A DNA stretch of 60,392 nucleotides from Myxococcales bacterium (GCA_016793465.1 JAEUJW010000076.1:1-60392); one strand, 5' to 3'. Shown: positions 32,975 through 43,254, counted from the first letter of the stretch. Made by a program: numbers and translations. Notes: a model not told the origin generated them from the letters alone.

Positions 32975-33545
32975 CTCCCTCCCTGCCCTGTACCCGCCGA
33001 GGCTCGCGGCCTTGCTCCGCGGCCATCGTGCCCGGCCGGCGCGCGTCGGCGCCGTTGTAGTAGTGATCCTCGATCTCGTCGATCTGCAGCTCGATCTCGA
33101 AGTCGATGACCGTCTTGACGGCCTCGTTGTACGAGGCCGTCTTCACGAGATCCTCCTCCATCGCGCGCACGGTCGCCGAGGCCACGAGGGCCACGACGCG
33201 GCGCTGGACGGTGGTGTGAAAGCGCCAGCAGAGGAGCGCGCGGCGTGCCGGCGTGAGCTCGTCGATCGCCTCGCTGGCGATCCTGCGTCGCTCGGCCAGC
33301 ACGGCCACGCGCTTCTCGTCCCGGTGCATGTCGAGGAGCAACTGCAGGTGCGCGCTCGGCCACTCGTCCTCCGGGACGGGCGCCTCGTGGTCCCCGCTCC
33401 ACATCTCCTCGGCCTCGTCGGCGAGCCGCCCGGCGAGCTCGGCGCGGTCCTCGGTCCCAAAGTGGCTGACGATGACGTCGCGTTCGTCGGCTGGCAGCTT
33501 GCCCAGCTCCTGCGTCGAGATCGCGATGAGTTCGTCGCGGGTCAT
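32958..33545 (-). CDS. Helical hypothetical protein
   Basis: The product is 195 aa, helical with many charged residues. ISTQELGKLPADERDVIVSH near the start resembles sigma-factor region 4 spacing only superficially. LTPARRALLCWRFHTTVQRR and ALVASATVRAMEEDLVKTA form the central helices; the C-terminus is Arg/Gly-rich. The ATG overlaps the stop of the 1165-aa gene by four bases. Function is unknown. Confidence 0.55.
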   Translation of the reverse strand: MTRDELIAISTQELGKLPADERDVIVSHFGTEDRAELAGRLADEAEEMWSGDHEAPVPEDEWPSAHLQLLLDMHRDEKRVAVLAERRRIASEAIDELTPARRALLCWRFHTTVQRRVVALVASATVRAMEEDLVKTASYNEAVKTVIDFEIELQIDEIEDHYYNGADARRPGTMAAEQGREPRRVQGREGDEHGG

Positions 33546-36500
33546 GGCTGCCTCAACGGGAAGAAGAGTCGGCCGCGGACGAGCGACGCGAGGATCCCGG
33601 CGTCCTGGAGCGCCCTGCGCGCACGCTCGCGGGTCGCCGCGTCACCGAGGCATTCACCGAAACGGCCGACCACGCGGACGCCGGCCGGGTCGACCGCGAC
33701 GTTGGCGTGGGCGAGGACCTTGCGGACGTGCGCGACGGGGGCGCCCGAGTCGGGGATCGCCGCCGCCGACGCCTCGCTCACAGCCCGCGGGACGTCTGCC
33801 TGCACGCGCTCGCGTATTAGCAGCCAGGAGTCCCGGGTCCTCCGCCCCTGAAAGCGGGCCAGCGTGTAGCTGCCCTGCATTCGCTCCCCGCTGAGCCGGA
33901 AGCTGAAGCGGCCGCTGGTGTAGGCGGCTTGCACATCGCCCTCGGCGTACCAGCACCCCGTGTCCCAGACCTCGACCTTGCCGCCGCCGTGACGTTCGGG
34001 GACAGCCCCGCGAAAGTTCAGCCAGGCTCGCGGATGATCCTCGACGTGGATCGCCAGGCGGCGCTCGCCGGGGGTCAACGCGGGCTCACGCGGGAACGTC
34101 CACGACTTGAGCACGCCGCGGAGCTCGAGGCGTAGATCGAAGTGCGACCGGGCCTTGTCGTGTTGATGAACGACGAACGCGCGAGCGCCGGGCGGGCAAT
34201 CCGCCGGCTCGGCCGGCCCCTGCAGCACGTCGACCGCCGCGTGCGCGAGGCCCTCGATCACGTCGGGGCCAAGCCCCTCTTTCGACAGCCACCCGAACGC
34301 TGCCAACGCGGCGGCGTGCGTCTCGGGGAGGGTGAGGCTATGCATGCGCCCCAAGATCTCGAGCGTGTCGGCAGCCAGGGCTCTGGCGAGTCGCTCGGCT
34401 CGCTGCGGCTCGACGCCGTGCGGCTCCTGCAAGTCCCAGGAAAATCGCGTGATCCAGGACTCATACTCGCCGGGATGGAGCGTCGGGGCGTCGCGCTGTC
34501 GATCGGACACGGCCGCGGTCGCCTTGTCGTGGCCCGCGACGAGCATCACCGGCACGGGCGCGCTTGTCGCTGCGTTCGGTGAGGACGTCGCCGGCGACTC
34601 GCCATGCAGCCCGGTGCCACCAGCGGTAGCGACGCCCGCGAGGGCGAGCGCCTGGTGGCCGTGGGCGGCGCTCACGGTCGGGCTCGGCGGCCCGACCTGC
34701 TCCGCGGCTTTCTCGACCGCCCGCATCGTGTCGATATCCTCCGCGCTGGGCTCGATGCGGGGCGCGTGCTCCGACGAGACCCGCCACGCAAACAGCTCTT
34801 GGCCCTCCGCGCACGCCTCCGCGATCGAGGCGGCTGCGAGACCGATGCGGCGCAGCGCGTCGTGGACGCGTTCGGATGCGGCGACCACCGCGCCGCGGGC
34901 CAGGCTCCGCCGAGCAGCGTCGTAGTAGCCCCTGGCCTGCTCGAACGCCCGAATCGCCGCGGCGCGATGTCCCCCCTTGCAGCGGGGCGTGTCGATCATG
35001 GCGGCGGTCAAGAACAGCAGTTGCCGAACGTCCATCAGCCGACCGGGTGTACGCTCGACCTCGGCGAGGGCCGAGGCGACCCTGCGGTAGAGCTCGATCT
35101 GTCTCTCCGCCTGCAGCTCATCGCCGACCACGAGGAGCTGATCACCATCGCGCAGCTCCCCCGCCTCGTCCTCGATCTCGCAGAGGTTCGGGTCGCCCGT
35201 CGGCTGGACGATGCAGCTCATCTGAAACAGCCGGTAGTCGCCATCTCGTCCGGCGCGGCGCAGGAGCACCGCCTGCTTTCCGTCTTGGGTCGCAAACGGT
35301 GCCTCGCAGGAGGTCCGTAGTCCATCCTCGCGGGCCGTGACCGTTGCAGTGTTCGACTCCTGGAAGACCGCGGTCCAGACCTTTTGCGTGAACGACGTCG
35401 CCGGGCCGGACCCAAACCGCCACTCGGCGAGCACCTCGACCGCGGGGTGATCGTAGTAAGTCTCTTGGAGCCACTGGATCAGATCCCTCACCATGTCCCG
35501 CCGCTCGGCGAGGTATGCCAACGCTGTGGCCATCACGCCCTGCGACTCGCGCCCAGCCAGCACGGCAGGGTCGATGCCGAGTTCGCTGGCACGGCGCCGA
35601 ATCTCCTCGATCCGTCCCTGGAGCGGTGATGGCAGTATCTCGTCCAGCTTCACCGCGCGTGCGGTCTTCAGCGCTCGCTCGACGCGGCGGAGCAGCTCGT
35701 CCTGCTGCGCGGTTGTGAGGTCACCGGGCGACCAGCGCACGTCGCGGATGTTGTCCTCGCGGACATCGATCGACAGGACGGCGTCCGCCAGGGCGCCGTC
35801 CTCGGGATAGACCGTGAGGATGTGACCCGGGCCGCGAGGGACGACATCAAGGCGCCAGCCGGGCTCGCGTTCGAACGCGTCAACGACGGCTTCGTCCCAG
35901 GTGGCCTCCTGACCACGATTCGCCGCGCGCTCCTGCATGAACACCCGCGACTCCTTCGTCGCCTCCGTGACAAGGCGCCTCGGGCTCTCGCCGCGCTCGG
36001 CAGCCCTCTCCACGCGCGCCAGGTACGCGCTCCTCCGGTCAGGCGGCAGCACGAGCTCCTCGATCTGCGTCCTCGCCTCGTCGCGCTTCTCCGGCGGTAG
36101 CGGCGTCCTCGGCGCTGCCTCGGTCGCCTTCGGCTTCACGGCGGGCTTCGCCGTCGGCCTGGGGGACGCGACCTTCCTGGTCGCCCTCGGCTTGATCGCG
36201 TCGCCCACGGCGGCCACGAACTCCGGATACTCCGCCCACGCGAGGGCCTCGCGCACGATGGTCTGGCCGTCGAAGTCCGCGGTCGCCGTGTGGTGCAGCG
36301 GGTGCGCAGCGACATCGAAGCTCAGCATCAGCCTGGCGCCGCTGCTCGGGTGATGGTAGTAGAGGACGAGATTGCGATCGTCGAGCGTTGGCCGCCTCCG
36401 AAACTTATAGGAGCGCCCCGCGGTGGTGAGTTCCTCCCGGAACAGCACGTACCAGCGCATCCAGACGTGCTGCGCACGTTCCTTCAGCTCCTTGATATCG

Positions 36501-37039
36501 CCGCTGTTCTTCGGGGCGCCGGACTCTGGTGGGGCTGAGCGTGGCCCGTCGGAACCGTCGTCGTCGAGCCAGGCGATGAACTCGGGCAGGTGCCTGCGTC
36601 GTTCGTCGCTGACCTTCGCGCGCCAGGTCGCCAGACTCGGCCGAAACCCGGCCTGGAGCAGCAGCGATTCGACCCGGCGTGACGGGATGCGGATACCGAC
36701 GAGGACGATCTCGTCCCCGAACTCGTAACTCTGGGGCCGCCCGAGGAGGTCCGCGACCAAGACGTGCTTCACCCAGACCTGTGCAGGGCGAGCGGCGGTC
36801 TCGCTCTGCCACCTCCATAGCGCGTCATCCATCCACATGTCCGCGCTCACCTCACCCTTCCCGAGGAACGCGCCGAGCTCGACATCCTTCGAATCTCCCC
36901 TCGTCTGAAGCCGGATGCCCGCTCCGAGATTCACGTCGATGGTCCCCGGGTACTCGTAATGGATCAGTGTATCCGCGGTCCGTGGCCAGACCGAGAGAGC
37001 GTTCATGGCGATCGCGGAGAAATTGCCACCGGGGCTCAT
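33542..37039 (-). CDS. 1165-aa protein with a C-terminal LigD-type 3'-phosphoesterase domain
   Basis: Residues about 946-1075 match the 3'-phosphoesterase (PE) domain of the bacterial NHEJ ligase LigD. FVVHQHDKARSHFDLRLELR carries the metal-binding His and Asp set; GVLKSWTFPREPALTPGERR and LAIHVEDHPRAW hold the next conserved His, then GGGKVEVWDTGCWYAEGD. LigD PE trims 3' phosphates and ribonucleotides at DNA ends. The first 900 residues are unrecognised: beta-rich blocks, a Lys/Pro/Ala linker (about 270-310) and helical segments. No ligase or primase domain and no Ku gene is nearby. It overlaps the DarB-like gene (ATGA), suggesting a joint DNA-end or DNA-modification role. Confidence 0.75.
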   Translation of the reverse strand: MSPGGNFSAIAMNALSVWPRTADTLIHYEYPGTIDVNLGAGIRLQTRGDSKDVELGAFLGKGEVSADMWMDDALWRWQSETAARPAQVWVKHVLVADLLGRPQSYEFGDEIVLVGIRIPSRRVESLLLQAGFRPSLATWRAKVSDERRRHLPEFIAWLDDDGSDGPRSAPPESGAPKNSGDIKELKERAQHVWMRWYVLFREELTTAGRSYKFRRRPTLDDRNLVLYYHHPSSGARLMLSFDVAAHPLHHTATADFDGQTIVREALAWAEYPEFVAAVGDAIKPRATRKVASPRPTAKPAVKPKATEAAPRTPLPPEKRDEARTQIEELVLPPDRRSAYLARVERAAERGESPRRLVTEATKESRVFMQERAANRGQEATWDEAVVDAFEREPGWRLDVVPRGPGHILTVYPEDGALADAVLSIDVREDNIRDVRWSPGDLTTAQQDELLRRVERALKTARAVKLDEILPSPLQGRIEEIRRRASELGIDPAVLAGRESQGVMATALAYLAERRDMVRDLIQWLQETYYDHPAVEVLAEWRFGSGPATSFTQKVWTAVFQESNTATVTAREDGLRTSCEAPFATQDGKQAVLLRRAGRDGDYRLFQMSCIVQPTGDPNLCEIEDEAGELRDGDQLLVVGDELQAERQIELYRRVASALAEVERTPGRLMDVRQLLFLTAAMIDTPRCKGGHRAAAIRAFEQARGYYDAARRSLARGAVVAASERVHDALRRIGLAAASIAEACAEGQELFAWRVSSEHAPRIEPSAEDIDTMRAVEKAAEQVGPPSPTVSAAHGHQALALAGVATAGGTGLHGESPATSSPNAATSAPVPVMLVAGHDKATAAVSDRQRDAPTLHPGEYESWITRFSWDLQEPHGVEPQRAERLARALAADTLEILGRMHSLTLPETHAAALAAFGWLSKEGLGPDVIEGLAHAAVDVLQGPAEPADCPPGARAFVVHQHDKARSHFDLRLELRGVLKSWTFPREPALTPGERRLAIHVEDHPRAWLNFRGAVPERHGGGKVEVWDTGCWYAEGDVQAAYTSGRFSFRLSGERMQGSYTLARFQGRRTRDSWLLIRERVQADVPRAVSEASAAAIPDSGAPVAHVRKVLAHANVAVDPAGVRVVGRFGECLGDAATRERARRALQDAGILASLVRGRLFFPLRQP

Positions 37040-40000
37040 CGCACGCCTCCCAGCCCGGGCGGGAGGATATCGGCGAAGTCGCTCTCGCCGTCGTTCTTCT
37101 CCTTGTCGGTAGATTCCCCGACCGGAGCCTCCTTGCGAGCACGTTCAACGATCGGGACGGCGCTCTTTCCGCTTGCAATGGCGACCTCGGCCTGCTTCAC
37201 GTAGTGCGCGTACTTCGTGACCGGCAAGCCGATGGCCTTGATGGCCGCGCGCGCCGCGTCGTAATGATCGCTGACTTCGTAGGCGTTATATTTCTTGGCG
37301 AGTGTCGCAATGGCCACTTTGCGGGACGCTTCCTCGCCGCGGCGGTGCAGGAGATCCTCGATATCGGTGCCGCGACGCACCTCCTCGGCCCATGCAGCCT
37401 CCTCCCGGTCCCGACCCTCACGGAGAAGCGCGCCCATACGCTCCTCTTCGGCGTCCGTGGCGGTCTTGGTAGCGCGACCATTCACCTCTCCCTGCTGGGA
37501 AGGGCCGGAGGGTTTCACCGCCCGCTCATCCTTCGCGGCCTCGTCCTCCGCGTCGGCGAGCAGGCGGACGGGGATCTTGCGGTTCCACCACTCGAGGCCG
37601 ATCTCGCGGAGGTCGGTGTAGCTGAGGCCACTCTTCGGCGCCAGCTCGACGAAGCGTTGCCAGCCCTCATGCGTCGGCGGCAGGACGGTCGTGCCACCGA
37701 TGCCCTCGCCGGAGCGGATCACCAGCTTGCCGTCCGCGACCGCCGGGACATCCGCCGGGCGATACGCCTTCGTAAGCGCATCCACGATCTGGGCCTCGAA
37801 CCGCGGCCACCACTTCATCAGCCAGTCGTCGCTGGCGCCGCGCCATCCGAGGCTGTCAAGCGTCCCGTACCGCATCAGGTTGCCGATCTTCGGCTTGATG
37901 GCGGCCTCGGTCCGCGCGTCGTCGTCGTCGGGCCACAGGTGCCCGCCCTCGCGGGGGAGCTCCGCCGGGGTGATCGGCGAGCCGTTCAGCGTGCCGGTGT
38001 AGGCGATGAGCTGCCAGCTCGGCGAGCCCGCCGCGCGCAGGCCGATCTTCTCGCCCTCGTCGTCGGCGACGACGCGGCCGAACTCGAGGAAGTCGAGCTG
38101 ATCCGGAGCGCCGACCCGGGGCCGCGCGAGCCGCAGGCCCTCGTACACGGGGGCGCCGCCGTCCTCGGGGACGAGCATGTCGGTGTCGCGGACGGCGTAC
38201 ATCCACGGCGCCCACGGCCACGCCTCGGGGTTGACCTGCTCGAGGTCCTCGAGGCGCTGGTTGCCCTCGCTCCGGAGGCGGGCGGCCTTCTCGAGGTCCT
38301 GGCTCTGGCGGGCGTCGCGGTAGCGGCCGGCGGCCTGGCGGAGCAGGCGCGCCGCCTCGCGGGCGATGCGGGCGCGGGCCGCCTCGAGCTGGCGTTTGCG
38401 CTTCTCCTCGAGGAGCACCCGCGTCTTCTCCTTGTCGCGGGAGATCATTAATAAAATGTCCTCGGGCGTGAGCTGCTGCTGGGCGGCGGGGTTGTTCGTG
38501 TCGCGCACCTGCGACTTGAACAGCTCGCCGAGCCAGCCGGCCTTGCCGTCGATCAGCGAGAAGCGAAAGCCGTCCGTCGATCCGTCCGCGAAGTAGTAGT
38601 AGATCTGGACGGTGCCGAGGGTGTTGCCCTGGCGCACCGCGCGGCCGTTTCGTTGCTCGAGGTCGGCCGGCGTCCACGGCAGATCGAGGTGGTGGATCGT
38701 GCAGGTGCGCACCTGCAGGTCGATGCCCTCGTAGGCGACCGAGTTAGCGATCACCACGTCGTACTTCGGCGTCACGGCCGAGTCCGTCGGCCGCGCGCAG
38801 GTGCCGGGCGGCGGCGGCTCCGAGGACAGGCCGTTGAACTCGCGGGCGATGCGGATACGATCCGCGGGCGCCGTCTCGTCGGCGTTGAGGATGGCGATGC
38901 GCTCGCGTGGGACGCCGTGCTGCACGAGTACCTCGCGCATCCACTGGTGGACCGCGGTCGGCTCGCAGAAGATGATGTGGCCGCAGTGCGGGCTCGCGGC
39001 GACCCGCTTGGCGCACTCGATGAGCTTCGGGCTCTCGTAGGTCGGGCGCGAGAGGCGGACCGAGTACTCGATCTGCGCCCCGTCATCCCACCGCCGCCGC
39101 TTCACGGAGCCGCCCTCGAGCGCCGTCCGGTAGTTGTAGCCCGCCTCCAGGTCGGCGTGCAGGGCCACCAGCGAGAGGCGGGCGAGGAGGCCGAGGATCG
39201 CGTTGCTCTCCCCGCCCTCGGGGTTCGGGTTGCTCAGGATGTCCTCGATTTGGGCGACGTAGTGGGCGTACTTCGCCTCCTGCTCGTCGTCCATCTTGAC
39301 CATGATGGTCTCGACCACGGGGCGCGGCAGCCTCAGCCCGACCTCCGCAGCGGTCCGAAATTCGGCGTAGGTGAGGATGATCGTCCGCAGGTCGTCCAGC
39401 GACTTGAACCCTGTGACCGCACTCTTCATCGAGATGTCGAACGAGGAGTCCATCACCTCGCGGTACTCGATTTTAATAAAGCGATCGATGAACTGCTCGG
39501 GGTCGAGGATCCCGGCCTTGGTGAACGCCGTCGGGTCGATGTACTGGATCAGGTTGTAGAACTCGAGCGGCGAGTTCTTCGCGGGCGTCGCGGTCAGGAG
39601 CACGACGCCCGCGCCGCCGGTCTTGCGGCGGACCGCGGCGGCGCGGAAGTCCATCTGCCACGCGCGGTCGCTGCCCTCGCCGCCGCCGCCCATGAACTTC
39701 GGCACGCCGTCCTCGCGGGGCTGCGGCTTGTAGAGGTTCTTGAACGCGGCGGCCTCGTCGACGACGAGCATGTCGATGCCGATGTCGTCCCACGCGACGC
39801 CTGGGTCGTACTCCCAGTCGCTCGGCAGCGCGAGGATCTCCTCGACCCACGCGCGCACGCCGTGCTCGAGCAGGGCCTGGTCGCGCTCGGAGAGGGTCTG
39901 ACGCTGGCGGGCGTTCTTCTCCTCGAGCGTCCGCTTGCGCAGCGCGATCGACCGCGAGACGGCCTCCACGCCCTCGACGTAGGCGAGGACAGATGCCTCG

Positions 40001-43000
40001 TTCATCCGCGTCCGCGCGAGCGCGTCGTAGCTGAGGACCGCGACGTCGATCTGGCCGGTCTGCAGCAGGGTCCACTTCTTCGCCCGCTCCTGCGGGGTGT
40101 CCGTCTCCGAGGTGACGACGTTCCGGCGGACGCCGCGGGAGATCCGCTTGCGCTTCGAGCCGATCACCGCGACGCGGTAGTCGGGCAGCGTGCAGAGGAT
40201 GTCGTCGTGCCACTTCCACACGAGCGACCCGGGCACGAGGATCACCGGGCGCCGCACCCAGCCCTCCTGGCGCGCGCGGGCGATGACCGCGAGCGCGGTG
40301 TACGTCTTCCCGACGCCGACGTCGAACGCCAGGAGGCCCCCGCGCTGGGCGAGGATCCGCCGGGCGCCCGCGATCTGGTGGGGCTTTAATTTGGGCGACT
40401 GCGGACCCCAGCGGCCGATCTCCAGCGGCTCCGGCGAGTACGTCGGGACGATGCGGCCGCGGGCGACGCGGTTGTACGCGTGCATGAGCTGCTCGCGCCT
40501 GCCGTCGTCCGCGGCCACCCACCCGCGGAACATATCGGACCACTTCTTCGCCAGCGCGAAGCGCCGCTCGGCGAGGCTCTTCTTCTTCGCGGCTCGCTCC
40601 TCGCGGGACGCGGGCCGGTCGTCGTCCTTCGGGGCCTTGAACAGCTCGGGGTCGTGGTTGTAGTAGCCGAGGAACGAGAGCGTCTCGGGCGTGATCGGCG
40701 GGGCCTCCTCGTCGATGTAGTCGTACCCGCGCACCTGTACGAGGCCCTCCTTGCGCTCGAGCTCGACCGGCCCGTACTTCGCGTTGAGGGTGTCGGACAG
40801 CCAGGCGGAGACGAGCTCCAGGGGCACGTAGCCGAGCTGGGGGCTGACCTCGGCGAGGTCGTCGAACACGGCGGGCCCAATGGCCTCGAGCAGGCGCCTC
40901 ACCTGCACCTTCGCCTGCTCGTCGCCGCGGGCGGCCCTGGCGGCGGCCCGGTCGTGGCGCGCCCACAGGTCGACGCCGGTCAGGTACGCGTCGGCCGGAA
41001 AGAGGTCCGTCCAGGCGTCGCCGTCGCGGCACCAGCCGGCGGCGAGGAGCGTCTCCAGGGCGGCGGCCTCGGTCAGGCTGCCCCCCTGCGCCCGGTGGAA
41101 CGCGAGGAGCTGCGCGAGGGTCAGCGATCGCTGCTGGCGAAAGAGGGCCTCGGCCTGGCCGACGACGTCGTCGGGCGGCCCGGCGAATCGCGGCGCGATC
41201 GTCGGGGCCGTGCGCAGCGCCTCTGCGATGGTGCCGGTCTTCTCGAACGCCGACAGGATCTGCTCGGCGGCGTTCACCTTCCGCTTCTCGGCGAGGGGTC
41301 GGAGGCCCGCGATCTGCCAGGGGTTGCCGGCGCTCTTGCTGAAGTCGCCGAGCGCCGCGTGGAGCTCGGGCCAGAGCTGCGCAGCTTTGTCGGCCTCGTC
41401 GGCGCCGACGGCGGCGAGGTAGCGGCCGACGCGGCGGCCGAGCTCGAGGGCGGGGCGCAGGTCGTCCTCGACGTCGTCGGGGATGGCGTCGTCCTGGACG
41501 ACGGTCTGGAACGTGCCCGCGTCGTCCGAGTCGGCGATCGAGGTCAGCACGCAGGAAGTGCACAGGGGCCGCGGGGCGAGCGGCGGGAACCCCGAGAACG
41601 TGCCGGTCACCTGGTAGCGCCAGGGTTTGGCGGCGCCGGCCTCGTACTCGCCGCCGAACTTGCCCTCCTCCTTGCCGAGGATGTGGTTCGGGTGCTGCTT
41701 GAAATAGTTGCCGTCGACGATGTAGTGGTCGGCCTCGTCGATCTCGCTGAGCTCGCCGCCGCGGCTGCGCAGGATGATGAGGTCCATCACCACCGAGGCG
41801 CCGGGGACCGTCTCTCGCCGCTTCGGATCGTGGCTGGGGATCCGGTAGGCGCCGAGCAGGTGATGCCGAAGGAGGATCTTCTCGCGCAGGCCGCGGTTAA
41901 GCGTGCCGCTCAGAAACCCCGAGGGCACGAGGTACACGGCGATGCCGCCGGGGATGAGCTCGTCGGACGCGCGCCGCATGAAGTACGCGTAGGCCCGCTT
42001 CTCCTTGTTGTAGAACTTGTCGGTGTCCTCGCGGGCCATCACGCCGCGCTCGCCGTAGGGCGGGTTCGAGACGATCAGGCCGAAGGTGCCGCGGTGCTTC
42101 GGGCCCTCGTCACGCGCCCAGCGCTCGAACGGCATGTGGTAGAGGTCGACGTCGGGGCGCAGCGCTCGCAGCAGCCGCGCGCTCACCTGGGAGAACTCGA
42201 CGGCGGTCCACTTGATCTGCTTGATCTGACCGCCGGCCTCGAGGGCCAGGCAGCGCTTCGGGGTGAAGGCGCGGATGAGGCGCCCGATCCCGGCGCTCGG
42301 CTCGAGCGCCCGCACGACGCCGTCGTTGCCGGCGAGCTCCGGGAGGAGCGGGCACAGGAGCTCCACGATCGCGTCGGCGATCGCGGTCGGGGTGTAATAC
42401 TCGTGGATGAGGCCGAACGTCTCGGGCGCCAGCTCCTTCGGGATCCGGTCCTGGACGCCCTCGATCGACAGGCCGCCCCAGCCGGAGTAGCGCGCGATCT
42501 TCTGCAGGTCCGCGGCGGTCAGCTCGCCGGGATTCGCCGTCAGCACGGTCTGCATGGCCTCGAGGTTGGCCTCCGTCCGCCACTTCCTGTCCCGCTCGTC
42601 GGGCGGGGTCTCGAACGTCGGGACAGTCGCCGTCGGCGTCGTGCCGCGGATCCGCGACCAGAGCGCGAGCGCGAAGCGCTCCAGACGGGGCTCGTTGATG
42701 TCCGACGAGACGTCGCCGATGTGTTTGTAGATCCTGGCGAGGTCGTGGCGCAGCTCCTTCGCGCGGCGAAAGCCGGAGGCCACGCTCACCTCCCGCATGA
42801 CGTCCATCACCGCGATGGCGTGGTCGGCCTCGACGATGACGAGCGCCGGGTCCCGCAGCATCATGGGGACCGCGTCCCATCCCTCGCGTCGCAGAACGAT
42901 CGCCTCGGCGCGCCGCCTGGCGTAGAGGTAGCCGGCAACTTCCCGGGCGACACGGTCCTTGGCCTTCCGCGAGGATTTTGTAAATTCCAGGAGCTGCCGG

Positions 43001-43254
43001 AGCACCTCATCATCGGGTTCGGCGTCCCTCTCCCGCTCGCGGGGGACGAGCTTCCCGTAGGCGGCGAACTCGGCCGCGCTCCTCGGCAAGAGGCCGCGCT
43101 TGACCCGGCGCGCCGTGAGGGCGCGGTCGACGAGCGCCAGGAGCACGGTCCGGTTACGTGCGACGAACTCGTCGATGAAGTCGGACGCGTAATCGGCGGG
43201 CAGCCCGGCGCGCCACGCGGGGAGCATCTTCTCCAGCGCCTCGGCGGGGGTCAC
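37036..43254 (-). CDS. Giant DarB-like N6-adenine methyltransferase and SNF2-type helicase
   Basis: The product is 2072 aa from GTG 43254, with GGAGGTGA upstream. Order: a helical N-terminal domain (1-200) shared with the gene at 24784; a methyltransferase domain with LEPSAGIGRL and catalytic SNPPYGERG at about 397; a helicase core with Walker A DVGVGKTYTAL (about 976), VVDEAAAFKNL (about 1166), LLTATPAKNS (about 1220), then the second RecA lobe with VIANSVAYEGIDLQ and QRNGRAVRQGN (about 1535). This layout matches DarB of phage P1, which is packaged in virions and protects incoming DNA from restriction, and related proteins on plasmids. No endonuclease motif is seen. Confidence 0.88.
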   Translation of the reverse strand: MTPAEALEKMLPAWRAGLPADYASDFIDEFVARNRTVLLALVDRALTARRVKRGLLPRSAAEFAAYGKLVPRERERDAEPDDEVLRQLLEFTKSSRKAKDRVAREVAGYLYARRRAEAIVLRREGWDAVPMMLRDPALVIVEADHAIAVMDVMREVSVASGFRRAKELRHDLARIYKHIGDVSSDINEPRLERFALALWSRIRGTTPTATVPTFETPPDERDRKWRTEANLEAMQTVLTANPGELTAADLQKIARYSGWGGLSIEGVQDRIPKELAPETFGLIHEYYTPTAIADAIVELLCPLLPELAGNDGVVRALEPSAGIGRLIRAFTPKRCLALEAGGQIKQIKWTAVEFSQVSARLLRALRPDVDLYHMPFERWARDEGPKHRGTFGLIVSNPPYGERGVMAREDTDKFYNKEKRAYAYFMRRASDELIPGGIAVYLVPSGFLSGTLNRGLREKILLRHHLLGAYRIPSHDPKRRETVPGASVVMDLIILRSRGGELSEIDEADHYIVDGNYFKQHPNHILGKEEGKFGGEYEAGAAKPWRYQVTGTFSGFPPLAPRPLCTSCVLTSIADSDDAGTFQTVVQDDAIPDDVEDDLRPALELGRRVGRYLAAVGADEADKAAQLWPELHAALGDFSKSAGNPWQIAGLRPLAEKRKVNAAEQILSAFEKTGTIAEALRTAPTIAPRFAGPPDDVVGQAEALFRQQRSLTLAQLLAFHRAQGGSLTEAAALETLLAAGWCRDGDAWTDLFPADAYLTGVDLWARHDRAAARAARGDEQAKVQVRRLLEAIGPAVFDDLAEVSPQLGYVPLELVSAWLSDTLNAKYGPVELERKEGLVQVRGYDYIDEEAPPITPETLSFLGYYNHDPELFKAPKDDDRPASREERAAKKKSLAERRFALAKKWSDMFRGWVAADDGRREQLMHAYNRVARGRIVPTYSPEPLEIGRWGPQSPKLKPHQIAGARRILAQRGGLLAFDVGVGKTYTALAVIARARQEGWVRRPVILVPGSLVWKWHDDILCTLPDYRVAVIGSKRKRISRGVRRNVVTSETDTPQERAKKWTLLQTGQIDVAVLSYDALARTRMNEASVLAYVEGVEAVSRSIALRKRTLEEKNARQRQTLSERDQALLEHGVRAWVEEILALPSDWEYDPGVAWDDIGIDMLVVDEAAAFKNLYKPQPREDGVPKFMGGGGEGSDRAWQMDFRAAAVRRKTGGAGVVLLTATPAKNSPLEFYNLIQYIDPTAFTKAGILDPEQFIDRFIKIEYREVMDSSFDISMKSAVTGFKSLDDLRTIILTYAEFRTAAEVGLRLPRPVVETIMVKMDDEQEAKYAHYVAQIEDILSNPNPEGGESNAILGLLARLSLVALHADLEAGYNYRTALEGGSVKRRRWDDGAQIEYSVRLSRPTYESPKLIECAKRVAASPHCGHIIFCEPTAVHQWMREVLVQHGVPRERIAILNADETAPADRIRIAREFNGLSSEPPPPGTCARPTDSAVTPKYDVVIANSVAYEGIDLQVRTCTIHHLDLPWTPADLEQRNGRAVRQGNTLGTVQIYYYFADGSTDGFRFSLIDGKAGWLGELFKSQVRDTNNPAAQQQLTPEDILLMISRDKEKTRVLLEEKRKRQLEAARARIAREAARLLRQAAGRYRDARQSQDLEKAARLRSEGNQRLEDLEQVNPEAWPWAPWMYAVRDTDMLVPEDGGAPVYEGLRLARPRVGAPDQLDFLEFGRVVADDEGEKIGLRAAGSPSWQLIAYTGTLNGSPITPAELPREGGHLWPDDDDARTEAAIKPKIGNLMRYGTLDSLGWRGASDDWLMKWWPRFEAQIVDALTKAYRPADVPAVADGKLVIRSGEGIGGTTVLPPTHEGWQRFVELAPKSGLSYTDLREIGLEWWNRKIPVRLLADAEDEAAKDERAVKPSGPSQQGEVNGRATKTATDAEEERMGALLREGRDREEAAWAEEVRRGTDIEDLLHRRGEEASRKVAIATLAKKYNAYEVSDHYDAARAAIKAIGLPVTKYAHYVKQAEVAIASGKSAVPIVERARKEAPVGESTDKEKNDGESDFADILPPGLGGVR

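Noticed and set aside
33542..43254. DISARM- or BREX-like defence island
   Set aside because: A methylase-helicase is present, but the partner genes of those systems (for example phospholipase D or DUF1998 proteins, PglZ, BrxC) were not recognised nearby.
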